Source: Streptomyces roseoverticillatus (GTDB lineage Bacteria > Actinomycetota > Actinomycetes > Streptomycetales > Streptomycetaceae). Taken from it: a stretch of DNA of 64,000 bases. The position numbers and the translations under genes were made by a program. Where the stretch lies: NCBI RefSeq assembly GCF_000719265.1, contig NZ_JOFL01000004.1, forward strand, positions 175,945 through 239,944. The letters are read 5' to 3'. Below are positions 46,336 to 55,303 of this stretch, piece by piece. Positions within the stretch are counted from its first letter, which is position 1. Each line of letters starts with the position of its first letter. The notes under the pieces are model-generated. The model was given only the letters and a program-made list of their open reading frames with translations, was not told the DNA's origin and searched no databases.

Positions 46336-49300
46336 ATGTCCGTGCACAGCAATGCGGCGCACTCGAATACGGCGGACGCGTCCGCCGCCCCCAACCGTCT
46401 GCCCACGTTCGACCCCGCCGTCCCGCCGGCCTTCCCGCGCCACGTGGTCACCGCCGTGATCGTCAGCCACGACGGCGCCCGCTGGCTCCCCGACGCCCTG
46501 TCCGGCCTGCTCGGCCAGGAGCGGCCCGTGCAGAGCGCCGTCGGCGCCGACACCGGCAGCAATGATGACTCCGCCCAGCTCCTCGCCGACGCCCTCGGCC
46601 CGGACCGCGTCCTGCACCTCGCCCGCCGCGCCGGCTTCGGCACCGCCGTCGACGAGGCCCTGCGCGCCGTCCCCGCGCCCGACCCCGAGGACCTGCCCTA
46701 CCTCAAGCGCTCCAGCGGCTGGGACCCCGTCAGCCGCACCTGGCGCGAGGACGGCCACGACCAGCCCGGCGACGGCCGGCGCCACGGCGACGCCGACCTC
46801 GAACCCGTCCAGTGGCTGTGGCTCCTGCACGACGACTGCGCGCCCGAGCCCGGCGCCCTCCACGAACTCCTGCGCGTCGCGGACTCCGAGCCCGGCGCCG
46901 CCGTCCTCGGCCCCAAGCTGCGCGGCTGGTACGACCGCCGCCAGCTCCTGGAGACCGGCGTCTCCATCGCCCGCAGCGGCCGCCGCTGGACCGGCATCGA
47001 CCGCCGCGAGCAGGACCAGGGCCAGCACGACCAGATCCGCACCGTGCTGTCCGTGTCCACCGCCGGCATGCTCGTCCGCCGCGACGTCTTCGAACAGCTC
47101 GGCGGCTTCGACCCGCGGCTGCCCCTCATGCGCGACGACGTCGACCTGTGCTGGCGCGCCCACGCCGCGGGCCACCGCGTCCTCGTCGCCCCCGACGCCG
47201 TCCTGCGGCACGCCGAGGCCGCCGCCCGCGAACGCCGCCCCGTCGACTGCGCCGGCCGCCGCCCGGTCAACCCGCACCGCGTCGACAAGGCCGGCGCCGT
47301 GCACACCCTCCTCGCCAACACCCGCGGCCCGGCCCTCGCCTACGTGATGCTGCGGCTCATCCTCAGCACCCTCCTGCGGACCGCCGGCTACCTCCTGGGC
47401 AAGGCCCCCGCGCAGGCCCTCGACGAGCTCACCGGCCTCTTCCGCGTCCTCCTGAGGCCCGGCCGCATCCGCGCCGCCCGGGCGAAGCGCGGCGCCCCCG
47501 CCGTGGCGCCGAGCGAACTGAGACCCCTGTTCCCGCCCCCCGGAGCCACCCTCCGGGCCACCGCCGAGCAGCTGGCGACCAGCATCGGCGGCCGCTGGGA
47601 CGACGGCCCCGCAGGCGGCCGCCACGGCGCCGTCGAATCCGGGCCGACCGGCGAGGACGCCGACTTCCTGGAGATCGAGCAGTTCGCCCGCCTCAAGCGC
47701 ATCTTCCGCAAGCCCGCCCCCGTGCTCTTCGCCCTCCTGCTGCTCGTCTCCGTCGTCGCCTGCCGCGAGCTCTTCGGAACCGGCAGCCTCTCGGGCGGCG
47801 CCCTCCTGCCCGCCCCCGACGGTGCGTCGGCCCTGTGGGCGCGCTACACGGACGCCTGGCACCCCGTCGGCGTGGGCAGCACCGGAAGCGCACCGCCCTA
47901 CCTGGCGGTCCTCGCCGCCTTCTCGACGCTCTTTCTCGGCTCCACGGGCTTCACCCTCACCCTGCTGCTCGTCTGCTCGGTGCCCCTGGCCGGGCTCAGC
48001 GCCTACTTCGCCTCCCGCCCGCTGGTCTCCTCCCGCCCCCTGCGCGCCTGGGCCGCCGTCGCCTACGCCTTCCTGCCCGCCGCGACCGGCGCCCTCGCCG
48101 GAGGCCGCCTCGGCAGCGCCGTCCTGGCCGTCCTGCTGCCGCTCATGGCGCGTACCGCCGTCGCCGCCACCGGCCTGCGCGTCCCGGGCGCCCGCCCCAC
48201 CTGGCGCGCGTCCTGGGCGTACGCTCTCCTGCTCACCGTCACCACCGCCTTCACTCCGGTGGTGTGGCCGCTCGCCGTCGTCCTGGGCCTGGCCGCCCTG
48301 GCCTTCCACGGCGCCCAGGGCGGGCGCCCGCGGCTGATGCTGCACGGCCCGCGCTTCCTCGCCGTCACTCTCACCCCCCTCGCCGTTCTGGCCCCCTGGT
48401 CACTCGGCCTGTTCGCGCACCCGGGCCGCTTCCTCACAGAGGCCGGCATCGGCCAGGCGGCCACCGGCGCGTCCTCCCCGCTGTACCTGCTCACCGCCGA
48501 CCCCGGCGGCGCGAGGACCGTCGCCGGCGCGCTGCTCGCGGGGGTCGTCCTTGCCGCGCTCGCGGCCCTGCTGCGCGCCGACCGGACGCTCGCCGTCCGC
48601 GGCGCCTGGGTGACCGCCCTGGCGGCCCTCGCGGCCGCCGTCCTCTCCGCCCGCTCGGCCTGGGCGGGACCGGCCACCCTCCTCTACGGGCTCGCCCTCA
48701 TCGCCGCCGCGGTCGTCGGTGCGGAAGGCGCGCGGGCGCGCGTGGCCGCCCTCAGCTTCGGCTGGCGGCAGCCCGTGGCCGTGCTCATCGCCCTCGCCGC
48801 GGCCGGCGCCCCCCTGGTCGCGGCCGTGGGCTGGGCGGCCGGCGGGGCGGACGGCCCGCTGCAGCGGCGCGACGCGGCACAGGTCCCCGCCTTCGTGGCG
48901 GAGGAGGCGGCCACCCGCGACCAGGCCCGCACCCTGGTGCTCGACGGCCGCGACAGCCGCGTCACCTACGCACTCGTCCGGGGCTCCGGCGCCCGGCTCG
49001 GCGACGCAGAGGCGGCCGCGGCCGCCGGGGCCGACCCGAAGCTCGACTCCGTCGTCGCCGGCCTCGTCGCGGGCTCCGGCGCCGACCAGGCCGGCCTCCT
49101 CGCCGACTACGCCGTCGGCTACGTCCTCGTCCGCGACAGCGCCCCCGCGGCCATGGGCCGCGCCCTGGACACCACTCCCGGCCTGACGCGGCTCAGCCGC
49201 CAGGACCACGCCTCCCTGTGGCGGGTGGACCGCGAGGTCGCCCGCATCACCGTCGTCGCCGGCGGGGCGCAGGGGAGCGCCCAGGGCGGCGGCGAGCAGC

Positions 49301-50121
49301 CCGCCCCCGCGCCGGTCGCCGCCGGGCCCGTCGAGTCCCGCGCGAAGCTCCCCGCGGGCCCCGCGGGGCGGGTCCTGCGGATCGCCGACAAGGCCGACCC
49401 CGGCTGGCAGGCCACGCTCGACGGACGCCCCCTCAAGCGCACCACCGTCGACGGCTGGGCGCAGGGCTTCGAGCTGCCCGCCGCCGGCGGCAGGCTGGCA
49501 CTGACCTACAAGGCGCCCGCCACGCACAGCACGTGGCTGTGGGCGCAGGGCCTCCTCGCGGCCGTCCTCGTGGTGCTCGCCCTTCCCGGGCGCAAGCGCC
49601 AGGTCGACGACGACCTCCCGGAGGAGGAGAGCGCACCTGCGGCCGTCGCCGCGCCCGCCTCCGTACCGGCCCAGGCCGCGGCCGGCGAGGGCCGCCGCGC
49701 GCGCAGGCTGCGGGCCGCGGCGGAGGCCGCCCGGCCGGACACCGTCCCGGCGCCGGAAGCCCCTCCCGCCGGGCCCGTCGCCGACTCCTACGCCGACCCG
49801 TACGCGGCCCCCTATGCCGACGCGTACGCCGATCCGTACGGGCAGCAGCACGTGCAGCAACAAGGGCAGGAATACGGGCAGCAGTACGGGCATGAGATGC
49901 CCTACGGCACGTACGGCGAACAGCACTATCAGGGAAGCCAGGAGGGCACGTACGACGCCACCTACGGTGGCGCCCACCAGCAAGCCCCGTACCCGTACCC
50001 GGCGGAGCCCTACGCGAACGGGCAGACCGGGGCGTACGACCCGTACACCTACGGCGGAGCACACGACACGACGTACGGCGGCGGTGACCGGCACCACCGC
50101 GACGGGAGCGAGCAGCAGTGA
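46336..50121 (+). CDS. Very large polytopic membrane glycosyltransferase (GT2) with Tyr/Gln-rich tail
   Basis: 1261 aa. Residues 30-340 are a GT2 domain: VTAVIVSHDGARWLPDALSG, then LWLLHDDCAPEPGALHELLR with a DD motif and FDPRLPLMRDDVDLCWRAHA. The central part (about 460-900) has at least ten hydrophobic helices, and a soluble region of about 250 residues follows (VARITVVAGGAQGSA; KADPGWQATLDGRPLKRTTV), then one more helix near residue 1070. The last 110 residues are low-complexity, with repeated PYAD, YADPY and QQYG words. It probably adds sugars, perhaps from GDP-mannose made by the man genes, to a lipid-linked envelope polymer. The start of the DUF5719 gene overlaps its stop (GTGA). Confidence 0.85.
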   Translation: MSVHSNAAHSNTADASAAPNRLPTFDPAVPPAFPRHVVTAVIVSHDGARWLPDALSGLLGQERPVQSAVGADTGSNDDSAQLLADALGPDRVLHLARRAGFGTAVDEALRAVPAPDPEDLPYLKRSSGWDPVSRTWREDGHDQPGDGRRHGDADLEPVQWLWLLHDDCAPEPGALHELLRVADSEPGAAVLGPKLRGWYDRRQLLETGVSIARSGRRWTGIDRREQDQGQHDQIRTVLSVSTAGMLVRRDVFEQLGGFDPRLPLMRDDVDLCWRAHAAGHRVLVAPDAVLRHAEAAARERRPVDCAGRRPVNPHRVDKAGAVHTLLANTRGPALAYVMLRLILSTLLRTAGYLLGKAPAQALDELTGLFRVLLRPGRIRAARAKRGAPAVAPSELRPLFPPPGATLRATAEQLATSIGGRWDDGPAGGRHGAVESGPTGEDADFLEIEQFARLKRIFRKPAPVLFALLLLVSVVACRELFGTGSLSGGALLPAPDGASALWARYTDAWHPVGVGSTGSAPPYLAVLAAFSTLFLGSTGFTLTLLLVCSVPLAGLSAYFASRPLVSSRPLRAWAAVAYAFLPAATGALAGGRLGSAVLAVLLPLMARTAVAATGLRVPGARPTWRASWAYALLLTVTTAFTPVVWPLAVVLGLAALAFHGAQGGRPRLMLHGPRFLAVTLTPLAVLAPWSLGLFAHPGRFLTEAGIGQAATGASSPLYLLTADPGGARTVAGALLAGVVLAALAALLRADRTLAVRGAWVTALAALAAAVLSARSAWAGPATLLYGLALIAAAVVGAEGARARVAALSFGWRQPVAVLIALAAAGAPLVAAVGWAAGGADGPLQRRDAAQVPAFVAEEAATRDQARTLVLDGRDSRVTYALVRGSGARLGDAEAAAAAGADPKLDSVVAGLVAGSGADQAGLLADYAVGYVLVRDSAPAAMGRALDTTPGLTRLSRQDHASLWRVDREVARITVVAGGAQGSAQGGGEQPAPAPVAAGPVESRAKLPAGPAGRVLRIADKADPGWQATLDGRPLKRTTVDGWAQGFELPAAGGRLALTYKAPATHSTWLWAQGLLAAVLVVLALPGRKRQVDDDLPEEESAPAAVAAPASVPAQAAAGEGRRARRLRAAAEAARPDTVPAPEAPPAGPVADSYADPYAAPYADAYADPYGQQHVQQQGQEYGQQYGHEMPYGTYGEQHYQGSQEGTYDATYGGAHQQAPYPYPAEPYANGQTGAYDPYTYGGAHDTTYGGGDRHHRDGSEQQ

Positions 50122-51683
50122 AGCGCACCACCCTGTCCCTGTTCGCCGCGACCGCCGCACTCGCGGCCCTGGGCGGCGTGGCCGTCCTCACCGCGCCGTC
50201 CGGCGCCGACAGCGGCGGCAGCGCGGCCCGTACGGCCGCGAAGGCGCCCGCCCGGCTGCCCGTCCAGCGCTCCATGGCCCTCTGCCCGGCCCCGACTTCG
50301 TCGGACGTGGGGGAGACGGCGTACACCGCCTTCACCCCGGCCGGCGGGGCGAAGAGCGCGAAGAAGGGCACGGCCGAACTGCTGTCGGCAGCAGGCGGCG
50401 ACAAGAAGGACGACAGCAACAAGAAGGACAGCAAGGACAGTAAGGGCAACAAGGGCAAGAAGGATGACAAGGGCCCCGCGCCCGCGGGCACTTCGGTCCT
50501 GTCCCTGAAGGAGCCCGGCAAGCCCGCCACGGCCACCACCGGCCGTTCCGACGCTCCCGCCCTCATCGGCAGCGCCGACGGCGCGCTCGCCCCCGGCTGG
50601 ACCGTCCAGCAGACCACCGTGATCGCGGCCGGCAGCGGCCGCGGGCTGCACGGGCTGACCTGCACGGCGCCCGACACCTCGTTCTGGTTCCCGGGCGCGA
50701 GCACCGCCAAGGGCCGCCAGGACTACGCCCACCTGACCAACCCCGACAGCACGGCCGCCGTCGTCGACCTGGAGCTCTACGGCAAGGACGGCCGGATCAA
50801 GTCCGGGGCCGGGGAGGGCGTCACCGTCCCGCCGCGCTCCACCGTCCCGGTGCTGCTGTCCTCCCTGGCCGACCAGCCCGCGGAGGACGTCACGCTGCAC
50901 GTGGCCGCCCGCTCGGGCCGGGTGGGGGCGGGCCTGCAGACGGCCGACGACAAGAAGGGCGGCGACTGGCTGCCGGCCTCCGCCGAACCGGCCGCCGACG
51001 CCGTCCTCCCGGGCATCCCGGGCGACGCGACGTCCGTACGGCTCGTCGTCTTCGCCCCCGGCTCGGACGACGCCGACCTCAAGGTGCGCTTCGCCGGCCC
51101 GAACGGCACGATCACCCCGGCCGGCCACGAGGCCCTGCACGTCCGCAGCGGCATGACCGCGGCCGTCGACCTGGGGGACGTCACCAAGGGCGAGGCGGGC
51201 TCGCTGCTGCTCACCGCTGACGGCAGGAGCGCACCGGTCGTCGCCGCGCTGCGCGTCACCCGCGGCAAGGACGACAAGCAGGAGACGGCGTTCATCCCCG
51301 CCGTGCAGCAGCTCGGCGGGCGGGCCACGGTGGCGGACAACCGCCCCAAGGGCAGCACGCTCGCCCTGGTCGCGCCCGGCAAGGAGGCGGCGCAGGTCAA
51401 GGTGACCTCCTCGGCGGGCAGCGAGGGCGGCGAGCCGGCGGAGAAGACGTACACGGTGAAGCCGGGCACCACCCTGACCGTGGAGCCGCCCCAGCCGGCG
51501 GGAGCCAAGGGGTCGTTCGCGGTGACCGTGGAGAAGGTCTCCGGCGGGCCGGTGCACGCCTCGAGGATGCTGGCGCTGCCCAAGGACGGAGTCCCCATGT
51601 TCACGATCCAGCCGCTGGCGGACGACCGTTCGTCGGTGAAGGTGCCGGAGGCGGGGCAGGACCTGTCGATGCTCAACCGCTGA
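50118..51683 (+). CDS. DUF5719 family exported protein
   Basis: 521 aa. An N-terminal signal or anchor (LSLFAATAALAALGGVAVLT) is followed by a Lys/Asp/Ser-rich segment (KDDSNKKDSKDSKGNKGKKD) and a beta-rich region that matches the actinobacterial DUF5719 pattern (ALIGSADGALAPGWTVQQTT; TSFWFPGASTAKGRQDYAHL). The C-terminus ends AGQDLSMLNR. Function is unknown. Its GTG start is inside the stop of the giant glycosyltransferase gene, so the two proteins are made together; I infer that it assists the glycosyltransferase at the outer membrane face. Confidence 0.8.
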   Translation: MKRTTLSLFAATAALAALGGVAVLTAPSGADSGGSAARTAAKAPARLPVQRSMALCPAPTSSDVGETAYTAFTPAGGAKSAKKGTAELLSAAGGDKKDDSNKKDSKDSKGNKGKKDDKGPAPAGTSVLSLKEPGKPATATTGRSDAPALIGSADGALAPGWTVQQTTVIAAGSGRGLHGLTCTAPDTSFWFPGASTAKGRQDYAHLTNPDSTAAVVDLELYGKDGRIKSGAGEGVTVPPRSTVPVLLSSLADQPAEDVTLHVAARSGRVGAGLQTADDKKGGDWLPASAEPAADAVLPGIPGDATSVRLVVFAPGSDDADLKVRFAGPNGTITPAGHEALHVRSGMTAAVDLGDVTKGEAGSLLLTADGRSAPVVAALRVTRGKDDKQETAFIPAVQQLGGRATVADNRPKGSTLALVAPGKEAAQVKVTSSAGSEGGEPAEKTYTVKPGTTLTVEPPQPAGAKGSFAVTVEKVSGGPVHASRMLALPKDGVPMFTIQPLADDRSSVKVPEAGQDLSMLNR

Positions 51684-51713
51684 GGGGCGGCCCGCCCCCG
51701 GTGGCCGGGCGGC

Positions 51714-52223
51714 TCAGTCCTGGCCGTAGCGGGGGTCGACCGACTCCGGGGCGAGCCCGAGGAGTTCGGCGACCTGCTCGACCACGACCTCGTGCACCAG
51801 CAGGGCGCGCTCCTCGCGGCCCTTGGTGCGGATCTCCACCGGGCGGCGGTAGACCACGATGCGGTCGGGGGCGTCGCCGCGGGCGGCCACGTAGCGGCCG
51901 AGGGGCACGGACTCGCCGTCGAAGTCGAAGGCGTCCAGGCCGTCGGGGTCGCTCAGCGCGCCCCCGGCGTCACTCCTGGCGACCGGCACCTCGCGGACCA
52001 CGAAGTCGACGGACGCGAGCTGCGGCCAGCGCCGCTCCAGCCGCTCCGCGGAGTCGTGCACCAGGTCGACGAACGCCTCGCCGCGGCTGACCGACAGCGG
52101 CACTTGGGGCGGAGCGATCGGCCCGCGCATGCCGCGTCCATGGCGGTCGCGGTGGCGGGGGCGCGGCCCGGATCGGCTGGGGACGCCTCCGGTGGTGGCC
52201 GGAGGAGGTACGCGGTTGTCCAT
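51714..52223 (-). CDS. Zincin-like metallopeptidase family protein with altered motif
   Basis: 169 aa. The fold is that of the actinobacterial zincin_1/DUF1025 group: RGEAFVDLVHDSAERLERRW, LGRYVAARGDAPDRIVVYRR and the C-terminal RALLVHEVVVEQVAELLGL. The expected HExxH zinc motif reads HEVVVE, so the second histidine is missing, although the nearby acidic ending DPRYGQD is kept. It may bind metal differently or have lost activity. An ATG at 52223 is chosen; TACCCT lies 8 bp upstream (minus strand, 52232-52237), which suggests leaderless expression. Confidence 0.75.
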   Translation of the reverse strand: MDNRVPPPATTGGVPSRSGPRPRHRDRHGRGMRGPIAPPQVPLSVSRGEAFVDLVHDSAERLERRWPQLASVDFVVREVPVARSDAGGALSDPDGLDAFDFDGESVPLGRYVAARGDAPDRIVVYRRPVEIRTKGREERALLVHEVVVEQVAELLGLAPESVDPRYGQD

Positions 52224-52494
52224 CACTCTTGAGGGTATCTGTCGGCCGCCCCGTCGCACGTGGCTGTCGCGCATCCCGGGAATGTCGCCTGATGAACATT
52301 CCGGCCAGCCCTGTGATCAATTATGGTCAGATACCGGACCGTCCGGTCTGCTTGCGCGGGTCCGGGGAGGGGTGCCGGTGTGCGCACCCGCCTCTGGTGA
52401 GACCCTGTTCACCAGTCCTCGCGCAGGTCAGCGGGGTGGGGAGAAGCAGGCGTCCACAGGACGAACCAGGACGACACGGAGGGGTGAGCCGGGG

Positions 52495-52935
52495 GTGAGT
52501 CGTCGCGGCCCGCTCAAGAGTGCGGTACCGTCCAACCTCGTGAGCCCTGTACGTCGCTGTTCGCGCACCGCGTGCGGCCGCCCGGCCGTCGCGACGCTGA
52601 CGTACGTCTATGCCGACTCGACCGCCGTCCTCGGACCGCTCGCCACCTACGCCGAACCCCACTGCTACGACCTGTGCGCCGAGCACTCCGAGCGCCTGAC
52701 CGCCCCCCGCGGCTGGGACGTCGTCCGGCTCGCCCTCGACAGCGGCCCCGCCCGCCCCAGCGGCGACGACCTCGAAGCACTCGCCAACGCCGTGCGCGAG
52801 GCGGCCCGTCCGCAGGAGCGCGCCGTCCAACCCGGCCCCCCGCCGGGCGCGTCCGGCCCCGGCGGCCGCGAGGCCGATCCCATGGAGGTCGCCCGCCGAG
52901 GCCACCTCAGGGTTCTTCGCTCACCCGACAACTGA
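52495..52935 (+). CDS. DUF3499 family protein
   Basis: 146 aa. The domain starts SPVRRCSRTACGRPAVATLTYVYADS and continues with PHCYDLCAEHSERLTAPRGW. Four cysteines in two CxxxxC-like pairs make a zinc ribbon likely, though that is inference. The family is nearly confined to actinobacteria and has no known function. The GTG at 52495 has GGAGGGG about 10 nt upstream; GTG 52540 would give the conserved start VSPVRRCSRTACG and is an alternative. It is divergent from the zincin-like gene and 87 bp before manB, with which it may be cotranscribed. Confidence 0.78.
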   Translation: MSRRGPLKSAVPSNLVSPVRRCSRTACGRPAVATLTYVYADSTAVLGPLATYAEPHCYDLCAEHSERLTAPRGWDVVRLALDSGPARPSGDDLEALANAVREAARPQERAVQPGPPPGASGPGGREADPMEVARRGHLRVLRSPDN

Positions 52936-53022
52936 GGCTGCGCCCGGCCGCCCCGGGCCCGGACCGTCACTTCCTCCCGGTAGGTTTGTCTCCCCCGTAC
53001 CGGACCCAGGAAGGCGTTGGCT

Positions 53023-54381
53023 GTGGCTGATCTGTCGCAGATCGTGAAGGCATACGACGTACGCGGTGTGGTCCCGGACCAGTGGGACGAGACCCTCGCG
53101 GAACTCTTCGGCGCCGCCTTCGCCGAAGTCACCGGAGCGAGCGCCGTCGTGGTCGGCCACGACATGCGGCCCTCGTCGCCCGGCCTCTCGGGCGCCTTCG
53201 CCCGCGGCGCCGCCGCCCGCGGCGTGGACGTCACCGAGATCGGCCTCTGCTCCACCGACCAGCTCTACTTCGCGAGCGGCCACCTCGGGCTGCCCGGCGC
53301 GATGTTCACGGCCAGCCACAACCCCGCGCAGTACAACGGCATCAAGCTGTGCCGGGCCGGCGCCGCCCCCGTCGGCCAGGACACCGGCCTCGCCGAGATC
53401 CGAGCCCTCGTCGAGGGCTGGCTCGAAAACGGCGCCCCCGAGCCCGCGGCCGCCCCCGGCACCGTCACCCGCCGCGACGTCCTGGAGGACTATGCGGCCC
53501 ACCTGCGCTCCCTCGTCGACCTCAGCGGCATCCGCCGCCTCAAGGTCGTCGTCGACGCCGGCAACGGCATGGGCGGGCACACCGTCCCCACCGTCTTCGC
53601 CGGGCTGCCCCTCGACCTCGACGCCATGTACTTCGAGCTCGACGGCACCTTCCCCAACCACGAGGCCAATCCCCTCGACCCGAAGAACCTCGTCGACCTG
53701 CAGGCGCGCGTGGCCGAGGTCGGCGCCGACCTCGGCCTCGCCTTCGACGGCGACGCCGACCGCTGCTTCGTCATCGACGGCAACGGCGACCCCGTCTCGC
53801 CCTCCGCGATCACCGCGCTCGTCGCGGCGCGGGAGCTCGCCAAGCACCCCGGCGGCACCGTCATCCACAACCTGATCACCTCCTGGTCCGTGCCGGAGGT
53901 CGTCAAGGAGTGCGGCGGCACGCCCGTGCGCACGCGCGTGGGCCACTCCTTCATCAAGCAGGAGATGGCCACCACCGGCGCCATCTTCGGCGGCGAGCAC
54001 TCCGCGCACTACTACTTCCGCGACTTCTGGAACGCCGACACGGGCATGCTCGCCGCCATGCACGTCCTCGCCGCCCTCGGCGGCCAGAGCGGCCCGCTGT
54101 CCGAGCTGGTCGCCGAGTACGACCGGTACGCCGGCTCCGGCGAGATCAACAGCACCGTCGCCGACCAGGCCGGGCGGACGGCCGCCGTCCGCGCCGCGTA
54201 CGGGAAGCTGCCGGGCGTGGAACTGGACGACCTCGACGGCCTCACCGTCACCACCCCCGACTGGTGGTTCAACCTCCGCGCCTCCAACACGGAACCCCTC
54301 CTCCGCCTGAACGTCGAGGCCCGCGACGCGGAGACGGTGGCCCGAGTACGGGACGAGGTCCTGGCGATCGTCCGCGCGTAA
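53023..54381 (+). CDS. manB: Phosphomannomutase/phosphoglucomutase
   Basis: 452 aa alpha-phosphohexomutase that interconverts mannose-6-phosphate and mannose-1-phosphate. All four family loops are present: the phosphoserine loop FTASHNPAQYNGIKL, the metal loop LAFDGDADRCFVIDG, the sugar loop FGGEHSAHYYFRD and the phosphate loop LRASNTEPLLRLNVEA. The GTG at 53023 gives ADLSQIVKAYDVRG after AGGAAGG; a TTG two codons earlier is possible. In this window manA (57 kb) supplies its substrate and manC (40 kb) uses its product, making a near-complete GDP-mannose route. Confidence 0.93.
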   Translation: MADLSQIVKAYDVRGVVPDQWDETLAELFGAAFAEVTGASAVVVGHDMRPSSPGLSGAFARGAAARGVDVTEIGLCSTDQLYFASGHLGLPGAMFTASHNPAQYNGIKLCRAGAAPVGQDTGLAEIRALVEGWLENGAPEPAAAPGTVTRRDVLEDYAAHLRSLVDLSGIRRLKVVVDAGNGMGGHTVPTVFAGLPLDLDAMYFELDGTFPNHEANPLDPKNLVDLQARVAEVGADLGLAFDGDADRCFVIDGNGDPVSPSAITALVAARELAKHPGGTVIHNLITSWSVPEVVKECGGTPVRTRVGHSFIKQEMATTGAIFGGEHSAHYYFRDFWNADTGMLAAMHVLAALGGQSGPLSELVAEYDRYAGSGEINSTVADQAGRTAAVRAAYGKLPGVELDDLDGLTVTTPDWWFNLRASNTEPLLRLNVEARDAETVARVRDEVLAIVRA

Positions 54382-55017
54382 CGCCCTCCGGGCGGGGGTG
54401 GCGGGCCATGGCCCCGGCCACTGAATCCGCGGCAGCGGTGAGCGCGCGAATCCGGCCTTTTCGGCGGTGTCGTTCCGGTTTGGGTCGGGTGCGGTGCCGC
54501 CGGTGTGCGTTGCCGTGGCTGATCGCTGTCGCGGCGGTGGGAGATGCCGGGCCCGGCAGGGCGGACGCAGCCCTGGCCGCTGAATCCGCGGCAGCGGTGA
54601 GCGCGTGAATCCGGCCTTTTCGGCGGTGTCGTTCCGGTTTGGGCCGGGTGCGGTGCCGCCGGTGTGCGTTGCTGTGGCTGTTCGCCGTCGCGGCGGTGGG
54701 AGATGCCGGGCCCGGCAGGGCGGGACGCAGCCCTGGCCACTGAATCCGCGGCAGCGGTGAGCGCGCGAATCCGGCCTTTTCGGCGGTGCCGTTCCGGTTT
54801 GGGGCGGGTGCGGCACCGCCGGTGTGCGTCGTCGTGGCTGATCGCTGTCGCGGCGGGGAGATGCCGGGCCCGGCAAGGTCAGACGCCACCCCGGCCCGCG
54901 CCGGGGCGGCCGAACGGAAGGGGCCGTGCGCACGCACACCCCGCATGCCGCGCTTCCCCCGGCGGAGCGCGAAGGTACCCTGGCCGCACAGAGACGTACA
55001 TCCCGAAGGGAACCCCC
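54382..55017 (+). repeat. Intergenic region with three tandem copies of a ~159 bp repeat
   Basis: Copies start at 54421, 54580 and 54740; the third runs to about 54895 and diverges at its end. Each starts CTGAATCCGCGGCAGCGGTG and contains a palindrome (CGGCGGTG.C...G.CACCGCCG in the third copy, imperfect in the others) followed by CTGTCGCGGCGG. The same palindrome family occurs near 22.7 and 25.6 kb. Apparent long frames here are created by the repeats and are not genes. A TACCCT box at 54976-54981 probably starts the next transcript. Confidence 0.85.
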
Positions 55018-55203
55018 ATGCCGCTCGAAGCCGGTCTCCTGGAGATCCTCGCCTGCCCGGCGTGCCACGCGCCTCTCCGCGACGAGTCCGCCTCCGAGGA
55101 GTCCCCCGAGCTGGTGTGCGAGGGCGAAGGCTGCGGCCTGGCCTACCCCGTCCGGGACGGCATCCCCGTGCTGCTCGTGGACGAGGCCCGGCGCCCGGCC
55201 TGA
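55018..55203 (+). CDS. Trm112 family zinc-ribbon protein
   Basis: 61 aa. Cysteines in LEILACPACHAPLR and VCEGEGCGLAYPVRDGIPVL form the zinc ribbon, and the protein starts MPLEAGLLEILACPACH. In eukaryotes and archaea Trm112 activates methyltransferases; in actinobacteria such genes stand beside mannose-6-phosphate isomerase genes and their partner is unknown. The ATG follows GAAGGGAAC. It lies 100 bp before the SIS gene and is likely cotranscribed with it and manA. Confidence 0.9.
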   Translation: MPLEAGLLEILACPACHAPLRDESASEESPELVCEGEGCGLAYPVRDGIPVLLVDEARRPA

Positions 55204-55303
55204 CACCGGCGCGCCCGCCCGACCGCCCCCCGACCCGCCGGGAGGGCACACCGCACGGCGTACACCACGGCGTACACGACGGCGACCCGGAGGCTGATCC
55301 ACG

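Noticed and set aside
54421..54895. Protein-coding gene in the triplicated repeat (an open frame passes through)
   Set aside because: The frame is only open because the repeat lacks stops in that phase; the copies differ by indels and the translated product is repetitive without known domain.
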